Assembly: GCA_025699005.1 (NCBI GenBank)
Contig: JAILWI010000002.1
Location: 367,246-424,709 of the forward strand
Direction of reading: 5' to 3'
DNA length: 57,464 bases
Origin: Chloroflexota bacterium
GTDB lineage: Bacteria > Chloroflexota > Limnocylindria > QHBO01
Made by a program: the position numbers and the translations under genes. The notes below the pieces were generated by a model. The model worked only from the letters and a program-made list of their open reading frames with translations, ran no database searches and was not told where the DNA came from. Shown in pieces: positions 42,971 through 50,983 of the stretch (the first letter of the stretch is position 1; every line of letters begins with the position of its first letter).

Positions 42971-43482
42971 AGCGCGAGCTCCATGGCGTGCCCGGCTCCG
43001 CTGCGTCGCGGCCACGGCACGCGGTCCACGTGGAGCACCTCGGGGACGCCTTCCATCGGCAGCTCGGTGAACCCGTGACGCGCGAAGTAACCGGGATTGG
43101 CCGTGATGGCGAACAGGCGCGTCATGCCCGTTCGCCGGGCGTCGCGGACGACAGCGTGGACCAGGGACTCGCCGAGCCCGCGGCCGTGCGCCTCCGCCAC
43201 GACGCTGAGTGATCGGAGCTCGCCCAGGCCACCGCCGAAGTCGCGAAGCGCGGCGCAGCCCACGACCTCGCCGTTGAGGTCGCTGACCCACCAGGTGTCG
43301 ATGTGCTCGAGGATCTCCTCGCGCGTGCGCGGCAGCAGGACGTGCTGCTCGACGTACGTGCCGATCACCCTAAGGATCGCGTCGACGTCACGCTCACGCG
43401 CGCGGCGGACGTACGAGGAGTCCGAGGTGAGCGGGGCGATCGTGCCCGCGAGCCGCAGGCCTCCGTTCTCGTCGCCGGTCAT
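42967..43482 (-). CDS. argA: N-acetylglutamate synthase, short GNAT type
   Basis: A 171-residue GNAT: YVRRARERDVDAILRVIGTYVEQHVLLPRTREEILEHI, then VVGCAALRDFGGGLGELRSLSVVAEAHGRGLGESLVHAVV, which carries the acetyl-CoA loop HGRGLG, and ANPGYFARHGFTEL. The sequence resembles the acetyltransferase domain of ArgA without the kinase-like domain. Its place in the arg operon between argG and argD supports N-acetylglutamate synthase, which would start the cycle that ArgJ maintains. The ATG at 43482 overlaps the argG stop. Confidence 0.85.
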   Translation of the reverse strand: MTGDENGGLRLAGTIAPLTSDSSYVRRARERDVDAILRVIGTYVEQHVLLPRTREEILEHIDTWWVSDLNGEVVGCAALRDFGGGLGELRSLSVVAEAHGRGLGESLVHAVVRDARRTGMTRLFAITANPGYFARHGFTELPMEGVPEVLHVDRVPWPRRSGAGHAMELAL

Positions 43483-44756
43483 CGCGCGGCTCCGGTGAGC
43501 GCATCGGCGTCGAGCCGGTCCGCCCCGAGCTCGTCGAGCAGCGAGCCCTCGTCCTCGATGCCGTTGCCGCGGGCCGCGGCCTGCGTTCGGACCGGCAGCC
43601 CCCACAGGGCGATGAACCCCACGGCCGAGGCGTGGTCGAATCGATCGCCGGCGTCGTAGGTGGCCAGGCCGATGTCGTAGAGCGAGTGCGGCGACCGCCG
43701 TCCGGCGACCGTCGCGGCCCCCGGCACCAGGCGCATGCGGACCTCCCCGCTCACGAAGCGCTGGGTATGGGTCACGAACGCCCGCAGCGCGACGCCGAGC
43801 TCACTGAACCAGAGGCCGTCGTAGGCGAGCGTCGCGAGCCGGTCGCCGACCGAGCGCTTGTAGGCGAGCAGCTCGCGCGACAGGGTGAGCCCCTCGAGCG
43901 CCGCGTGGGCCGCATGGAGGACGACCGCCGCCGGCGCCTCGTAGATCTCCCGGCTCTTGATGCCGATGAGCCGATCCTCCACGTGATCGATGCGGCCGAT
44001 CCCGTACGCACCGGCCTCCGCGTTGAGCCGCTCGACGAGGCCGACCCCGTCGAGGGTCTCGCCGTCGAGCGAGACGGGCACGCCCGCCTCGAAGCCGATG
44101 ACGATGTCGCGGGCAACCGTGGGCGCCGAAGCGGGGTCGACGGTCCACTCGAAGGCTTCCGGAGGCGGTGAGGTCCACGGATCCTCGAGGACGCCGGCCT
44201 CGATCGAGCGGCCCCACAGGTTGACGTCGATGCTGAACGGCGAGCTCGGCCCGGACGGGACGTCGATCCCGCGCTCGCGGGCATAGGCCAGCTCCTCGTC
44301 ACGGGTCATGCCCATCCCGACGCGCATCGGCGCGATGACGGTGAGCGACGGGTCGAGGGCGGCGACGGCGACGTCGAAGCGGACCTGGTCGTTGCCCTTG
44401 CCCGTGCAGCCGTGCGCGACGAGCGTCGCATCGGCCTCGTGGGCCGCCTCGACGAGCAGCCGCGCGATGAGCGGGCGCGCCAGCGCCGTCGCCAGCGGGT
44501 ACTGCCCCTGGTACAGGGAGCCCGCCTGGAGCGCCGGCCAGATGTAATCGGTCACGAATGCATCGCGCGCGTCGACGACGATCGCGCGACGCGCGCCACC
44601 GGCCAGCGCGCGGGCCTGGACAGCGGCAGCGTCCACACCGCCGCCGACGTCCACGGTCAGCGTGACGACCTCATGTCCCTGCGTCTCCCGCAGCCACGGC
44701 ACCGCGACCGAGGTGTCGAGCCCGCCCGAGTAGGCGAGCACCACCGTCTCGCTCAT
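43479..44756 (-). CDS. argG: Argininosuccinate synthase
   Basis: ArgG condenses citrulline and aspartate using ATP. It has 425 residues. The N-type ATP pyrophosphatase P-loop is LAYSGGLDTSVAVPWL at the start. The substrate-binding block AHGCTGKGNDQVRFDVA and the GRIDHVEDRLIGIKSREIYEAPAAVVL segment are diagnostic. It overlaps argR upstream and argA downstream by 4 bases. Confidence 0.97.
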   Translation of the reverse strand: MSETVVLAYSGGLDTSVAVPWLRETQGHEVVTLTVDVGGGVDAAAVQARALAGGARRAIVVDARDAFVTDYIWPALQAGSLYQGQYPLATALARPLIARLLVEAAHEADATLVAHGCTGKGNDQVRFDVAVAALDPSLTVIAPMRVGMGMTRDEELAYARERGIDVPSGPSSPFSIDVNLWGRSIEAGVLEDPWTSPPPEAFEWTVDPASAPTVARDIVIGFEAGVPVSLDGETLDGVGLVERLNAEAGAYGIGRIDHVEDRLIGIKSREIYEAPAAVVLHAAHAALEGLTLSRELLAYKRSVGDRLATLAYDGLWFSELGVALRAFVTHTQRFVSGEVRMRLVPGAATVAGRRSPHSLYDIGLATYDAGDRFDHASAVGFIALWGLPVRTQAAARGNGIEDEGSLLDELGADRLDADALTGAAR

Positions 44757-45259
44757 GCCTGGCCTCCCGTCGCCGTCACGCGCGAATCTGCGGGTGCCTG
44801 ACCCAGAAATGCCTCGAGCCGTGCTCGGAATCGGCGCATGGCGGCCGGATCGGCGCAGGCCACGAAGATCGTGTCATCTCCGGCGATCGTGCCCACGACG
44901 TCCTCCCACGACGAGAGGTCGATGGCCGAGGCGATCGCGTTCGCCCCGCCGGGGGAGGTGCGCAGCACGACGAGCGGCGGTGCCTCCGCCACGGTGAGCG
45001 GCAGGTCGGCCAGGAGCCGACGCAGGCGCGCCTCGGCGGCGCTCGCGGCGTCCGTCGTCATGTCGTCGGGCAGCAGGTAGGTCAGCCGGCCGCCGCGGAA
45101 TCCACGGACGACGCCGAGGCTCGCGAGGTCACGCGAGACGGTCGCCTGCGTGACCTCCACGCCTCGCGCCCGCAGCGCCGCGACCAGCTCGGACTGCGTG
45201 TGGACGCCGCCGGCGGCGATCAGCCGCCGCACCTGGTCGCGGCGTTCGATGGATCCCAT
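44753..45259 (-). CDS. argR: Arginine repressor ArgR
   Basis: ArgR is the arginine-sensing hexameric repressor. The N-terminal winged helix is IERRDQVRRLIAAGGVHTQSELVAALRARGVEVTQATVSRDLASLGVVR. The C-terminal arginine-binding and oligomerisation domain includes LVVLRTSPGGANAIASAID and VVGTIAGDDTIFVACAD. I prefer the ATG at 45259 (168 residues) because AAGGAG lies about 7 bases upstream; an ATG at 45277 has no such site. Being inside the operon it probably controls through the ARG box at 49694, it should repress itself. Confidence 0.93.
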   Translation of the reverse strand: MGSIERRDQVRRLIAAGGVHTQSELVAALRARGVEVTQATVSRDLASLGVVRGFRGGRLTYLLPDDMTTDAASAAEARLRRLLADLPLTVAEAPPLVVLRTSPGGANAIASAIDLSSWEDVVGTIAGDDTIFVACADPAAMRRFRARLEAFLGQAPADSRVTATGGQA

Positions 45260-45278
45260 GCGTTGCTCCTTCACCATG

Positions 45279-46055
45279 TCACCCGATCCCCGCCGCCGTT
45301 GCGGCCGTCACGGTCGTTCCTGTCATCCGTCCGTCGAGGGCGTCCCGGACCGCGTCCGGGTCGCGCCCGCTAACGATCTGCACCCGGCAGCCGGCGCGCG
45401 CGGCGGCGATCGCCGCCCGCAGCTTCGGCCGCATCCCCCCGGTCGCGGTGTCATCGGCGAGGAGGGCCTCGGCCTCGTCCGCCGTCAGTGCCGCGAGCGG
45501 CAGATCGCCGCGCATCACCCCCGGCACGTCGGTCAGCAGCAGAAGCCGCCCGCCACGCGCCGCCGCGATGGCGCCGGCCACTTCGTCCGCGTTCACGTTC
45601 AGCAGCTCCGCGTCGTCGCCTCGCGCGATCGGCGCGACGAGCGGGACGGTCCCATCCGCCGTGAGTCGCGCCAGCAGGTCCGCGTTCACCTCGGTCACGC
45701 GTCCGACCGACCCGAGCCGTTCGTCGAAGCGCTCCGCACGCAGGAGGTCGCCGTCGACGCCGGACAGGCCGATCGCGGCGGCGCCCTGAGCCGAGAACGC
45801 CGCGACGAGCCGCGCGTTCACGATCCCGCGCAGCACGGCCACCGCGACCTCGAGGGTCGCGGGGTCCGTGACGCGAAGCCCGTCGATGGTCCGCGGCACG
45901 ATGCCGAGCCGCTCGGACCATGCGGCGATCTCGGTCCCGCCGCCATGGACCACGACCCAGCCGGGCACCGCGCGCTCGATGAGCGCATCGACGCCGGCGG
46001 CGTGGGCACCGGCCGTGCCGCCGAGCTTGATCGTGATCGGCTCGGGCGCCGTCAT
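45279..46055 (-). CDS. argB: Acetylglutamate kinase
   Basis: ArgB phosphorylates N-acetylglutamate. It has 258 residues of the amino-acid kinase family, with ITIKLGGTAG, GWVVVHGGGTEIAAWSERLG, LNVNADEVAGAIAAARGGRLLLLTDVPGVM and a C-terminal RVQIVSGRDPDAV. The ATG at 46055 overlaps the argJ stop by 4 bases. It is at the short end for the family and lacks the N-terminal helix linked to arginine-sensitive hexameric kinases, so arginine feedback on this step may be absent (inference). Confidence 0.95.
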   Translation of the reverse strand: MTAPEPITIKLGGTAGAHAAGVDALIERAVPGWVVVHGGGTEIAAWSERLGIVPRTIDGLRVTDPATLEVAVAVLRGIVNARLVAAFSAQGAAAIGLSGVDGDLLRAERFDERLGSVGRVTEVNADLLARLTADGTVPLVAPIARGDDAELLNVNADEVAGAIAAARGGRLLLLTDVPGVMRGDLPLAALTADEAEALLADDTATGGMRPKLRAAIAAARAGCRVQIVSGRDPDAVRDALDGRMTGTTVTAATAAGIG

Positions 46056-47260
46056 GTCGTGTACTCGCTGTTGATCGCCACGTACTCGGCCGACAGGTCG
46101 CAGCCCCACGCGACTCCCGAGCCTTCGCCCGCCACGAGGTCGATCGTGAGCGGCACCCGGGGGTCGCGCAGGATCCGCTCGGCGTGGGACTCGTCGAACG
46201 GCAGCGGGCCGCCGTCGTAGACCGCGACGTCGCCGATGCAGATCCTCATGCGATCCGCGTCGAGGTCGACCCCGCTGCGCCCGGCCGCGGCCGCAATGCG
46301 GCCCCAGTTGGGATCGGCGCCGTGCACGGCCGTCTTCACCAGCGACGAGGAGGCGACGGTGCGTGCCACCTGCCGCGCGTCGCGATCGGTCGCCGCGCCG
46401 GTCACGGTCACCTCGATGAGATGCCGCGCACCCTCGCCATCGGCGGCGACCTGGATCGCGAGAGCGCGGCAGACCTCGCCGATCGCCTCGCGAAGCCGCC
46501 CCTCACCGACCGCGTTGAGCGAGGGACCGCCGGCGGCGCCGTTGGCCAGCAGGAGGACGGCGTCGTTCGTCGAGGTGTCGCCGTCGACGGTCACCTGGTT
46601 GAACGTGCGATCCACCGTCTCGCGCAGCATGGCGAGGAGTGGACCGGGCCCGAGCGGCGCGTCGGTCGTGAGGAAGGCGAGCATCGTCGCCATCTGGGGA
46701 TGGATCATGCCCGACCCCTTCGCCATGCCGCCGACCGTGATCCGGCGTCCGTCGTCGAGCGTGAAGCGGACCGCGTGCTCCTTCGGCCGCGTATCGGTCG
46801 TCATGATCGCCCGGGCAGCCCGCTCATCGGCATCGGTGGAGCGTTCGAGCCGAAGCGCCGGCAGCGTCGCGCGCATGCCGGCGACCGGCAGCCGCGACCC
46901 GATGAGGCCGGTCGAGAACGGGACGACCTCGTGCGGCGCGCAGTCGACCACCTTGGCCGCGGCCTCGACCACCGATCGGGCGTCGTCGATGCCGGCAGCT
47001 CCGGTCCCCGCGTTCGCGCATCCGGCGTTGACCACGAAGCCCCGCGCGTGACCCTCGCTGGTCGCGAGGTGCTCCTCGGCGACGAGGACCGGTGCAGCGC
47101 GCATGCGGTTGGTGGTGAAGGTTGCGGCGGCGCTCGCGGGCTGATCCGAGACGAGCAGGACGAGATCGGGGCCGCCGGAGTCCCGGATCCCCGCCGTGCC
47201 GATGCCGACGCGGTATCCGTCAGCGGCGGTGACCCCGCCCGGTACCCGGTCGACCGTCAT
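46052..47260 (-). CDS. argJ: Ornithine acetyltransferase (ArgJ)
   Basis: ArgJ moves the acetyl group from N-acetylornithine back to glutamate, making the pathway cyclic, and in bifunctional forms also uses acetyl-CoA. It has 402 residues. The self-cleavage site is A191-T192 within KGSGMIHPQMATMLAF, producing alpha and beta chains with Thr as nucleophile. FNQVTVDGDTSTND and SLVKTAVHGADPNWGRI are conserved. The ATG at 47260 overlaps argC. Confidence 0.96.
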   Translation of the reverse strand: MTVDRVPGGVTAADGYRVGIGTAGIRDSGGPDLVLLVSDQPASAAATFTTNRMRAAPVLVAEEHLATSEGHARGFVVNAGCANAGTGAAGIDDARSVVEAAAKVVDCAPHEVVPFSTGLIGSRLPVAGMRATLPALRLERSTDADERAARAIMTTDTRPKEHAVRFTLDDGRRITVGGMAKGSGMIHPQMATMLAFLTTDAPLGPGPLLAMLRETVDRTFNQVTVDGDTSTNDAVLLLANGAAGGPSLNAVGEGRLREAIGEVCRALAIQVAADGEGARHLIEVTVTGAATDRDARQVARTVASSSLVKTAVHGADPNWGRIAAAAGRSGVDLDADRMRICIGDVAVYDGGPLPFDESHAERILRDPRVPLTIDLVAGEGSGVAWGCDLSAEYVAINSEYTT

Positions 47261-48276
47261 GGGTGGATTCCCGGCGCGCCGATGCCGGCGGTCTCGTCGA
47301 AGCCGAGGGCAACGTTCATGTTCTGGATCGCCTGACCCGCCGCGCCCTTGCCGAGGTTGTCGATGGCGCTCAGCACCACGGCCCGGTTCGGGCCGGTGCG
47401 GCGCGCGTGGACGAAGGCGTGGTTGGACCCGGTGGCGCGCTTCGTGGCCGGCGGATCCTCGCTGACATGGACGAACGGCTCGTCGCCGTAGGCATCGACG
47501 AGGAGGTCCCGCAGCGCCGCATCGTCGAGGTCGGTCGACAGGCCGAGGTAGCACGTGGCGAGGAGCCCGCGCGACTGGGGGACGAGGTGCGGCACGAACG
47601 TGACATTCACCGCGGCACCGGCCGAGGCCAGGCCCTGCTCGATCTCCGGCCGGTGGCGGTGGCCGCCGAGGCTGTACGCCTTCGTGGACTCGGTGAGCTC
47701 GGTGAACAGGTAATCCGCGCCCGCGCCGCGGCCGGCCCCGCTGATGCCCGACTTCGCGTCGACGATCACGTCATCGGCGACGAGCCCGGCCCGCGCGAAC
47801 GGGGTCAGCGCCAGCAGCGACGCGGTCGGGTAGCAGCCCGGGTTCGCGACCAGCCGGGCTTCACGCAGGTCGTCACGCGCCCACTCGGTGAGCCCGTAGA
47901 CGGCGCGAGGCAGCAGGTCGGGCTCGGGGTGCGGGCCGCCGTACCACGCGGCATACGCATCGGCGTCGCGCAGCCGGAAGTCGGCGCCGATGTCGACGAC
48001 GAGCGCCCCCGCGTCGAGCAGCCGCGCGGCGAGCGGTGCCGACGCCCCGTGGGGGAGGGCGAGGAACGCGACATCAACCTCACCCGGCTCGCCGTCGACG
48101 AGGGTCAGCCCGAGCGGCGCGAGATGAGGCTGTGCCTCGGACAGCGCGACGCCGTCCCGGGAACGGGCATGGACCGACGCGATCTCGACGGACGGATGCC
48201 CTGACAGCAGCCGGACGAGCTCGCCGCCCGCATAGCCGGCGGCCCCGACGACCGCGACGCGGACCTTGCCCGTCAT
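47257..48276 (-). CDS. argC: N-acetyl-gamma-glutamyl-phosphate reductase
   Basis: ArgC reduces N-acetylglutamyl phosphate with NADPH. It has 339 residues. The dinucleotide motif is VAVVGAAGYAGGEL, the catalytic cysteine is C148 in ANPGCYPTA, and FVPHLVPQSRGLLATCY and IDNLGKGAAGQAIQNMN are typical. The ATG at 48276 overlaps the argH stop. Confidence 0.96.
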   Translation of the reverse strand: MTGKVRVAVVGAAGYAGGELVRLLSGHPSVEIASVHARSRDGVALSEAQPHLAPLGLTLVDGEPGEVDVAFLALPHGASAPLAARLLDAGALVVDIGADFRLRDADAYAAWYGGPHPEPDLLPRAVYGLTEWARDDLREARLVANPGCYPTASLLALTPFARAGLVADDVIVDAKSGISGAGRGAGADYLFTELTESTKAYSLGGHRHRPEIEQGLASAGAAVNVTFVPHLVPQSRGLLATCYLGLSTDLDDAALRDLLVDAYGDEPFVHVSEDPPATKRATGSNHAFVHARRTGPNRAVVLSAIDNLGKGAAGQAIQNMNVALGFDETAGIGAPGIHP

Positions 48277-49685
48277 GCGGAGACCTCCTGTGCCAGGCGA
48301 CTGCGGACGGCCTCGAGGGCGGCCCGGACGCGCGACGGAGCGGTCCCGCCATGGACGTCGGCGGCCTCCACCGCCTCGGCGAGGGTCGGCATCGCTGTGC
48401 CGTCGAGCTCGGGCAGGGCCGCGGCCACCTCCTGCGCGGGGAGCTCCGCCAGGTCGATGCCGGCGTCCTCGGCCTGCGCCACGAGGCGACCGATCCGGTG
48501 GTGGGCGATTCGGAATGGAACGCCGTGCGCCACCAGCCGTTCGGCCAGCAGGATCGCGCGGGCGTGGCCGCCTTCGGCCGCGCGACGCATGCGGTCGGCG
48601 TCGAACGCGACGCTCGCCATCACGCCGCGCATGACCTCGACGCACAGGAGCGACGAGTCGACGGCGTCGATCATCGCGCGGCGCGTCTCCTGGAGATCGC
48701 GGTGGTAGGCCAGCGGCAGCCCGCGTACGAGCGACAGGAGCACGACGAGGTCCCCCTCGACGCGCGCAGCGCGGGCGCGGACCAGCTCCGCGCTGTCCGG
48801 GTTGCGCTTGTTCGGGAGCATCGAGCTGCCGCTGGAGAACGCGTCGTCCAGGCGGGCGAACCCGACATAGGGTGTCGACCACAGGACGAGCTCGCCCGCC
48901 AGCCGCGACAGGTGGCCGAGGAGGATCGCGATCGCGCCGACCGTCTCCACGGCGTAGTCACGGTCGGCGACCGCGTCGATCGAGTTGTCGGTGACGCCGG
49001 CGAAGCCGAGGGCTCCCGCCACGCGGCCCCGGTCGATGGCCAGCCCGGAGCCCGCGACCGCCCCGGATCCGGCGGGGGATCGATCGGCGCGTCGTGCCGC
49101 GTCCGCCAGCCGCCCGGCGTCACGATCGAGCATCTCGACGTAGGCAAGGAGGTGATGGGCGAGCAGCACCGGCTGGGCCGGCTGCGTATGAGTATGCGCG
49201 GGGAGGATTGCGTCACCCGCGGTGCCGGCGCGGTCGACGATCGTCGCCTGCAGGGCGCGGACCGCGGCCACGAGGGCGCGGGTGGCATCGATGAGCCAGC
49301 GCCGCTCGTCGGTGACGATCTCCTCGTTCCGGCTGCGCCCGGCCTGGAGCATCCCGCCGAGCTCCGGACCGACCGCCTCGGTGACGGCCGCCTCCACGTT
49401 CATGTGGATGTCCTCGTGCTCCGGGCGCCACGCGAACGTTCCGGCCTCGAGCTGCGAGGCGACCGTGGCCAGGGCGTCGTCCAGGCGCGCTGCGTCGTCG
49501 TCCGAGACGAGGCCCAGGCTCAGGAGCTCGGTCACGTGCACGCGGCTGGCGGCGACGTCGTGCGCGGCGAGGGGCGCGTCGATCTCGAGCGATCCGGACA
49601 GTCGAAGTGCTGCCTCGTCGGCGGTGGAGCGGAAGCGACCACCCCACAGGGCGGCCTGGCGCGGAGTCGTCACTTGAGCATTCAT
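48273..49685 (-). CDS. argH: Argininosuccinate lyase
   Basis: ArgH splits argininosuccinate into arginine and fumarate. It has 470 residues of the fumarase/aspartase superfamily: LWGGRF near the start, EDIHMNVE, HTHTQPAQPVLLAH, and the signature GSSMLPNKRNPD at 286-297. It is first in the operon. The ATG at 49685 is only about 16 bases from the predicted -10, so the leader is very short and has no Shine-Dalgarno. An upstream in-frame start at 49829 would lie beyond the operator and inside the carA leader. Confidence 0.96.
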   Translation of the reverse strand: MNAQVTTPRQAALWGGRFRSTADEAALRLSGSLEIDAPLAAHDVAASRVHVTELLSLGLVSDDDAARLDDALATVASQLEAGTFAWRPEHEDIHMNVEAAVTEAVGPELGGMLQAGRSRNEEIVTDERRWLIDATRALVAAVRALQATIVDRAGTAGDAILPAHTHTQPAQPVLLAHHLLAYVEMLDRDAGRLADAARRADRSPAGSGAVAGSGLAIDRGRVAGALGFAGVTDNSIDAVADRDYAVETVGAIAILLGHLSRLAGELVLWSTPYVGFARLDDAFSSGSSMLPNKRNPDSAELVRARAARVEGDLVVLLSLVRGLPLAYHRDLQETRRAMIDAVDSSLLCVEVMRGVMASVAFDADRMRRAAEGGHARAILLAERLVAHGVPFRIAHHRIGRLVAQAEDAGIDLAELPAQEVAAALPELDGTAMPTLAEAVEAADVHGGTAPSRVRAALEAVRSRLAQEVSA

Positions 49686-49693
49686 ACACACTA

Positions 49694-49709
49694 GTGCATG
49701 ATTATGCAA
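49694..49709 (-). promoter_or_regulatory. ARG box (ArgR operator) overlapping the arg promoter
   Basis: TTGCATAATCATGCAC on the minus strand, a TGCAT-N4-ATGCA palindrome (49695-49708) like the ARG boxes of Streptomyces. The likely -10, CATAAT (49706-49701), lies inside it, so bound ArgR would exclude polymerase. A weaker half-site (TATGAATGCTCAAG) overlaps the argH start about 18 bases away, as in paired ARG boxes. Confidence 0.72.
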
Positions 49710-49763
49710 CTGAGCGTCATCCAGCCAGTGCGCCGAACCCGGTCGGCGCGCCGGGGGATCGGC

Positions 49764-49769
49764 TAGACT
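49764..49769 (+). promoter_or_regulatory. Candidate -10 of the carAB promoter
   Basis: TAGACT, with transcription expected to start near 49776, directly before the PyrR-type hairpin. No good -35 is visible in the GC-rich sequence upstream. Confidence 0.4.
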
Positions 49770-49777
49770 GCACGGCG

Positions 49778-49813
49778 GTCCTTTAAGACCGGCACCGTGA
49801 TGCCGGGAAGGAG
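49778..49813 (+). promoter_or_regulatory. PyrR-binding RNA element sequestering the carA ribosome site
   Basis: The lower stem is TCCTT (49779-49783) with AAGGA (49808-49812). A purine-rich 5' internal bulge TAAGA follows. The upper stem is CCGGCA (49789-49794) with TGCCGG (49801-49806). The hexaloop CCGTGA fits CNGNGA. These are the features of the PyrR-binding loop of pyrimidine operons. The 3' arm of the lower stem is the carA Shine-Dalgarno (GAAGGAG), so PyrR-UMP binding would block translation. PyrR itself is not in this window. Confidence 0.78.
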
Positions 49814-49819
49814 CGACAG

Positions 49820-50983
49820 GTGCAGACAATCCCGAATCTCGAGCGACATCCCGAGGCGCCAGCCGCGACGACGCGGTCGGTGCCTCGTTCGGTGCCCGGT
49901 CTCGTCGCGCTCGAGGGCGGTCGCGTCCAGCGCGGCGTCCTGCGCGGTCACCTCGGCCCGGCCGAGGGCGATCTCATCTTCACCACCGCCGCCACCGGCT
50001 GGGGCGAGATCCTCACCGACCCCTCGTACGCGGGCCAGATCGTCGTGCTCACCCATCCCATGGCCGGCAACTACCGGATCGCGCCGGGGGAGCTCGAGTC
50101 ACGAACGGTCCACGCGCGCGGGCTCGTCTGCACGCGTCTCGTGACACCGCCCAACGGGCCGGGCTCCACGCTCGAGGAGATGCTCATCGAGGCGCGCATC
50201 CCGGCGCTGACCGGCATCGACACGCGGGCGCTCACCCTCGAGCTCCGGCGCGGGACGCGGCGGCGGGCCATCCTGCGCGAGGCGAACGTCAGCGACGAGG
50301 ACGCCGTGCAGGAGGCGGCCGCGACGACGCCGTGGGCCGCCGTCGACCACGTGACCGGCGCCGCCACGCGCGAGCCGTACGTCGTGGCGCCGACCGCCAC
50401 CCGCATCGCCCGGGCGACGCTCGTCGACTACGGCGTCAAGCGCTCTCTGCTCGCAGCGCTGAGCGACCGGGGGCTGGAGATCACGGTCCTCCCGCCGGAC
50501 GCCGGCGCCGACGACGTGGCGAGCACGATGCCCGACCTCGTGGTGCTCTCCCCGGGGCCCGGTGACCCGTCACGGATGGCCCCGCAGATCGAGGTCACCC
50601 GTCGCCTCGCCGCAGACGCCATCGCCGGTGGGCCGCCGATCCTGGGCATCTGCCTCGGGCATCAGCTGCTGGCGCTTGCGGCCGGGGCGGAGACGCGGCG
50701 CCTGCCGGTCGGACACCACGGCGGGAACCACGCCGTCCTCGACGTGTCGAGCGGGCGCGTCGACATCGGCGCGCACAACCACGAGGTCGCCGTCGTCGAC
50801 GGTCCGGCTCTCGCGGCCGCGGGGTACGAGGTGAGTCACCGGGACCTCAACGACGCGACCGTCGAGGGCCTCGTGCACCGCGGGGGACGGATCGCATCGG
50901 TCCAGTTCCACCCCGAGGGCGCCCCCGGGCCGATCGATGCAGCGCGGGTCTTCGACCTGGCCGTCGAGGGCGCGCGGGCATGA
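49820..50983 (+). CDS. carA: Carbamoyl-phosphate synthase small subunit
   Basis: CarA is the glutaminase that feeds ammonia to CarB. It has 387 residues. The N-terminal small-subunit domain includes GDLIFTTAATGWGEILTDPSYAGQIV. The C-terminal class I glutamine amidotransferase has C278 in GICLGHQLLALAAG and the His-Glu pair in VQFHPEGAPGP. The GTG at 49820 is set by the GAAGGAG 7 bases upstream, which is part of the PyrR-type hairpin. It overlaps carB by 4 bases. Its product serves arginine and pyrimidine synthesis. Confidence 0.95.
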   Translation: MQTIPNLERHPEAPAATTRSVPRSVPGLVALEGGRVQRGVLRGHLGPAEGDLIFTTAATGWGEILTDPSYAGQIVVLTHPMAGNYRIAPGELESRTVHARGLVCTRLVTPPNGPGSTLEEMLIEARIPALTGIDTRALTLELRRGTRRRAILREANVSDEDAVQEAAATTPWAAVDHVTGAATREPYVVAPTATRIARATLVDYGVKRSLLAALSDRGLEITVLPPDAGADDVASTMPDLVVLSPGPGDPSRMAPQIEVTRRLAADAIAGGPPILGICLGHQLLALAAGAETRRLPVGHHGGNHAVLDVSSGRVDIGAHNHEVAVVDGPALAAAGYEVSHRDLNDATVEGLVHRGGRIASVQFHPEGAPGPIDAARVFDLAVEGARA

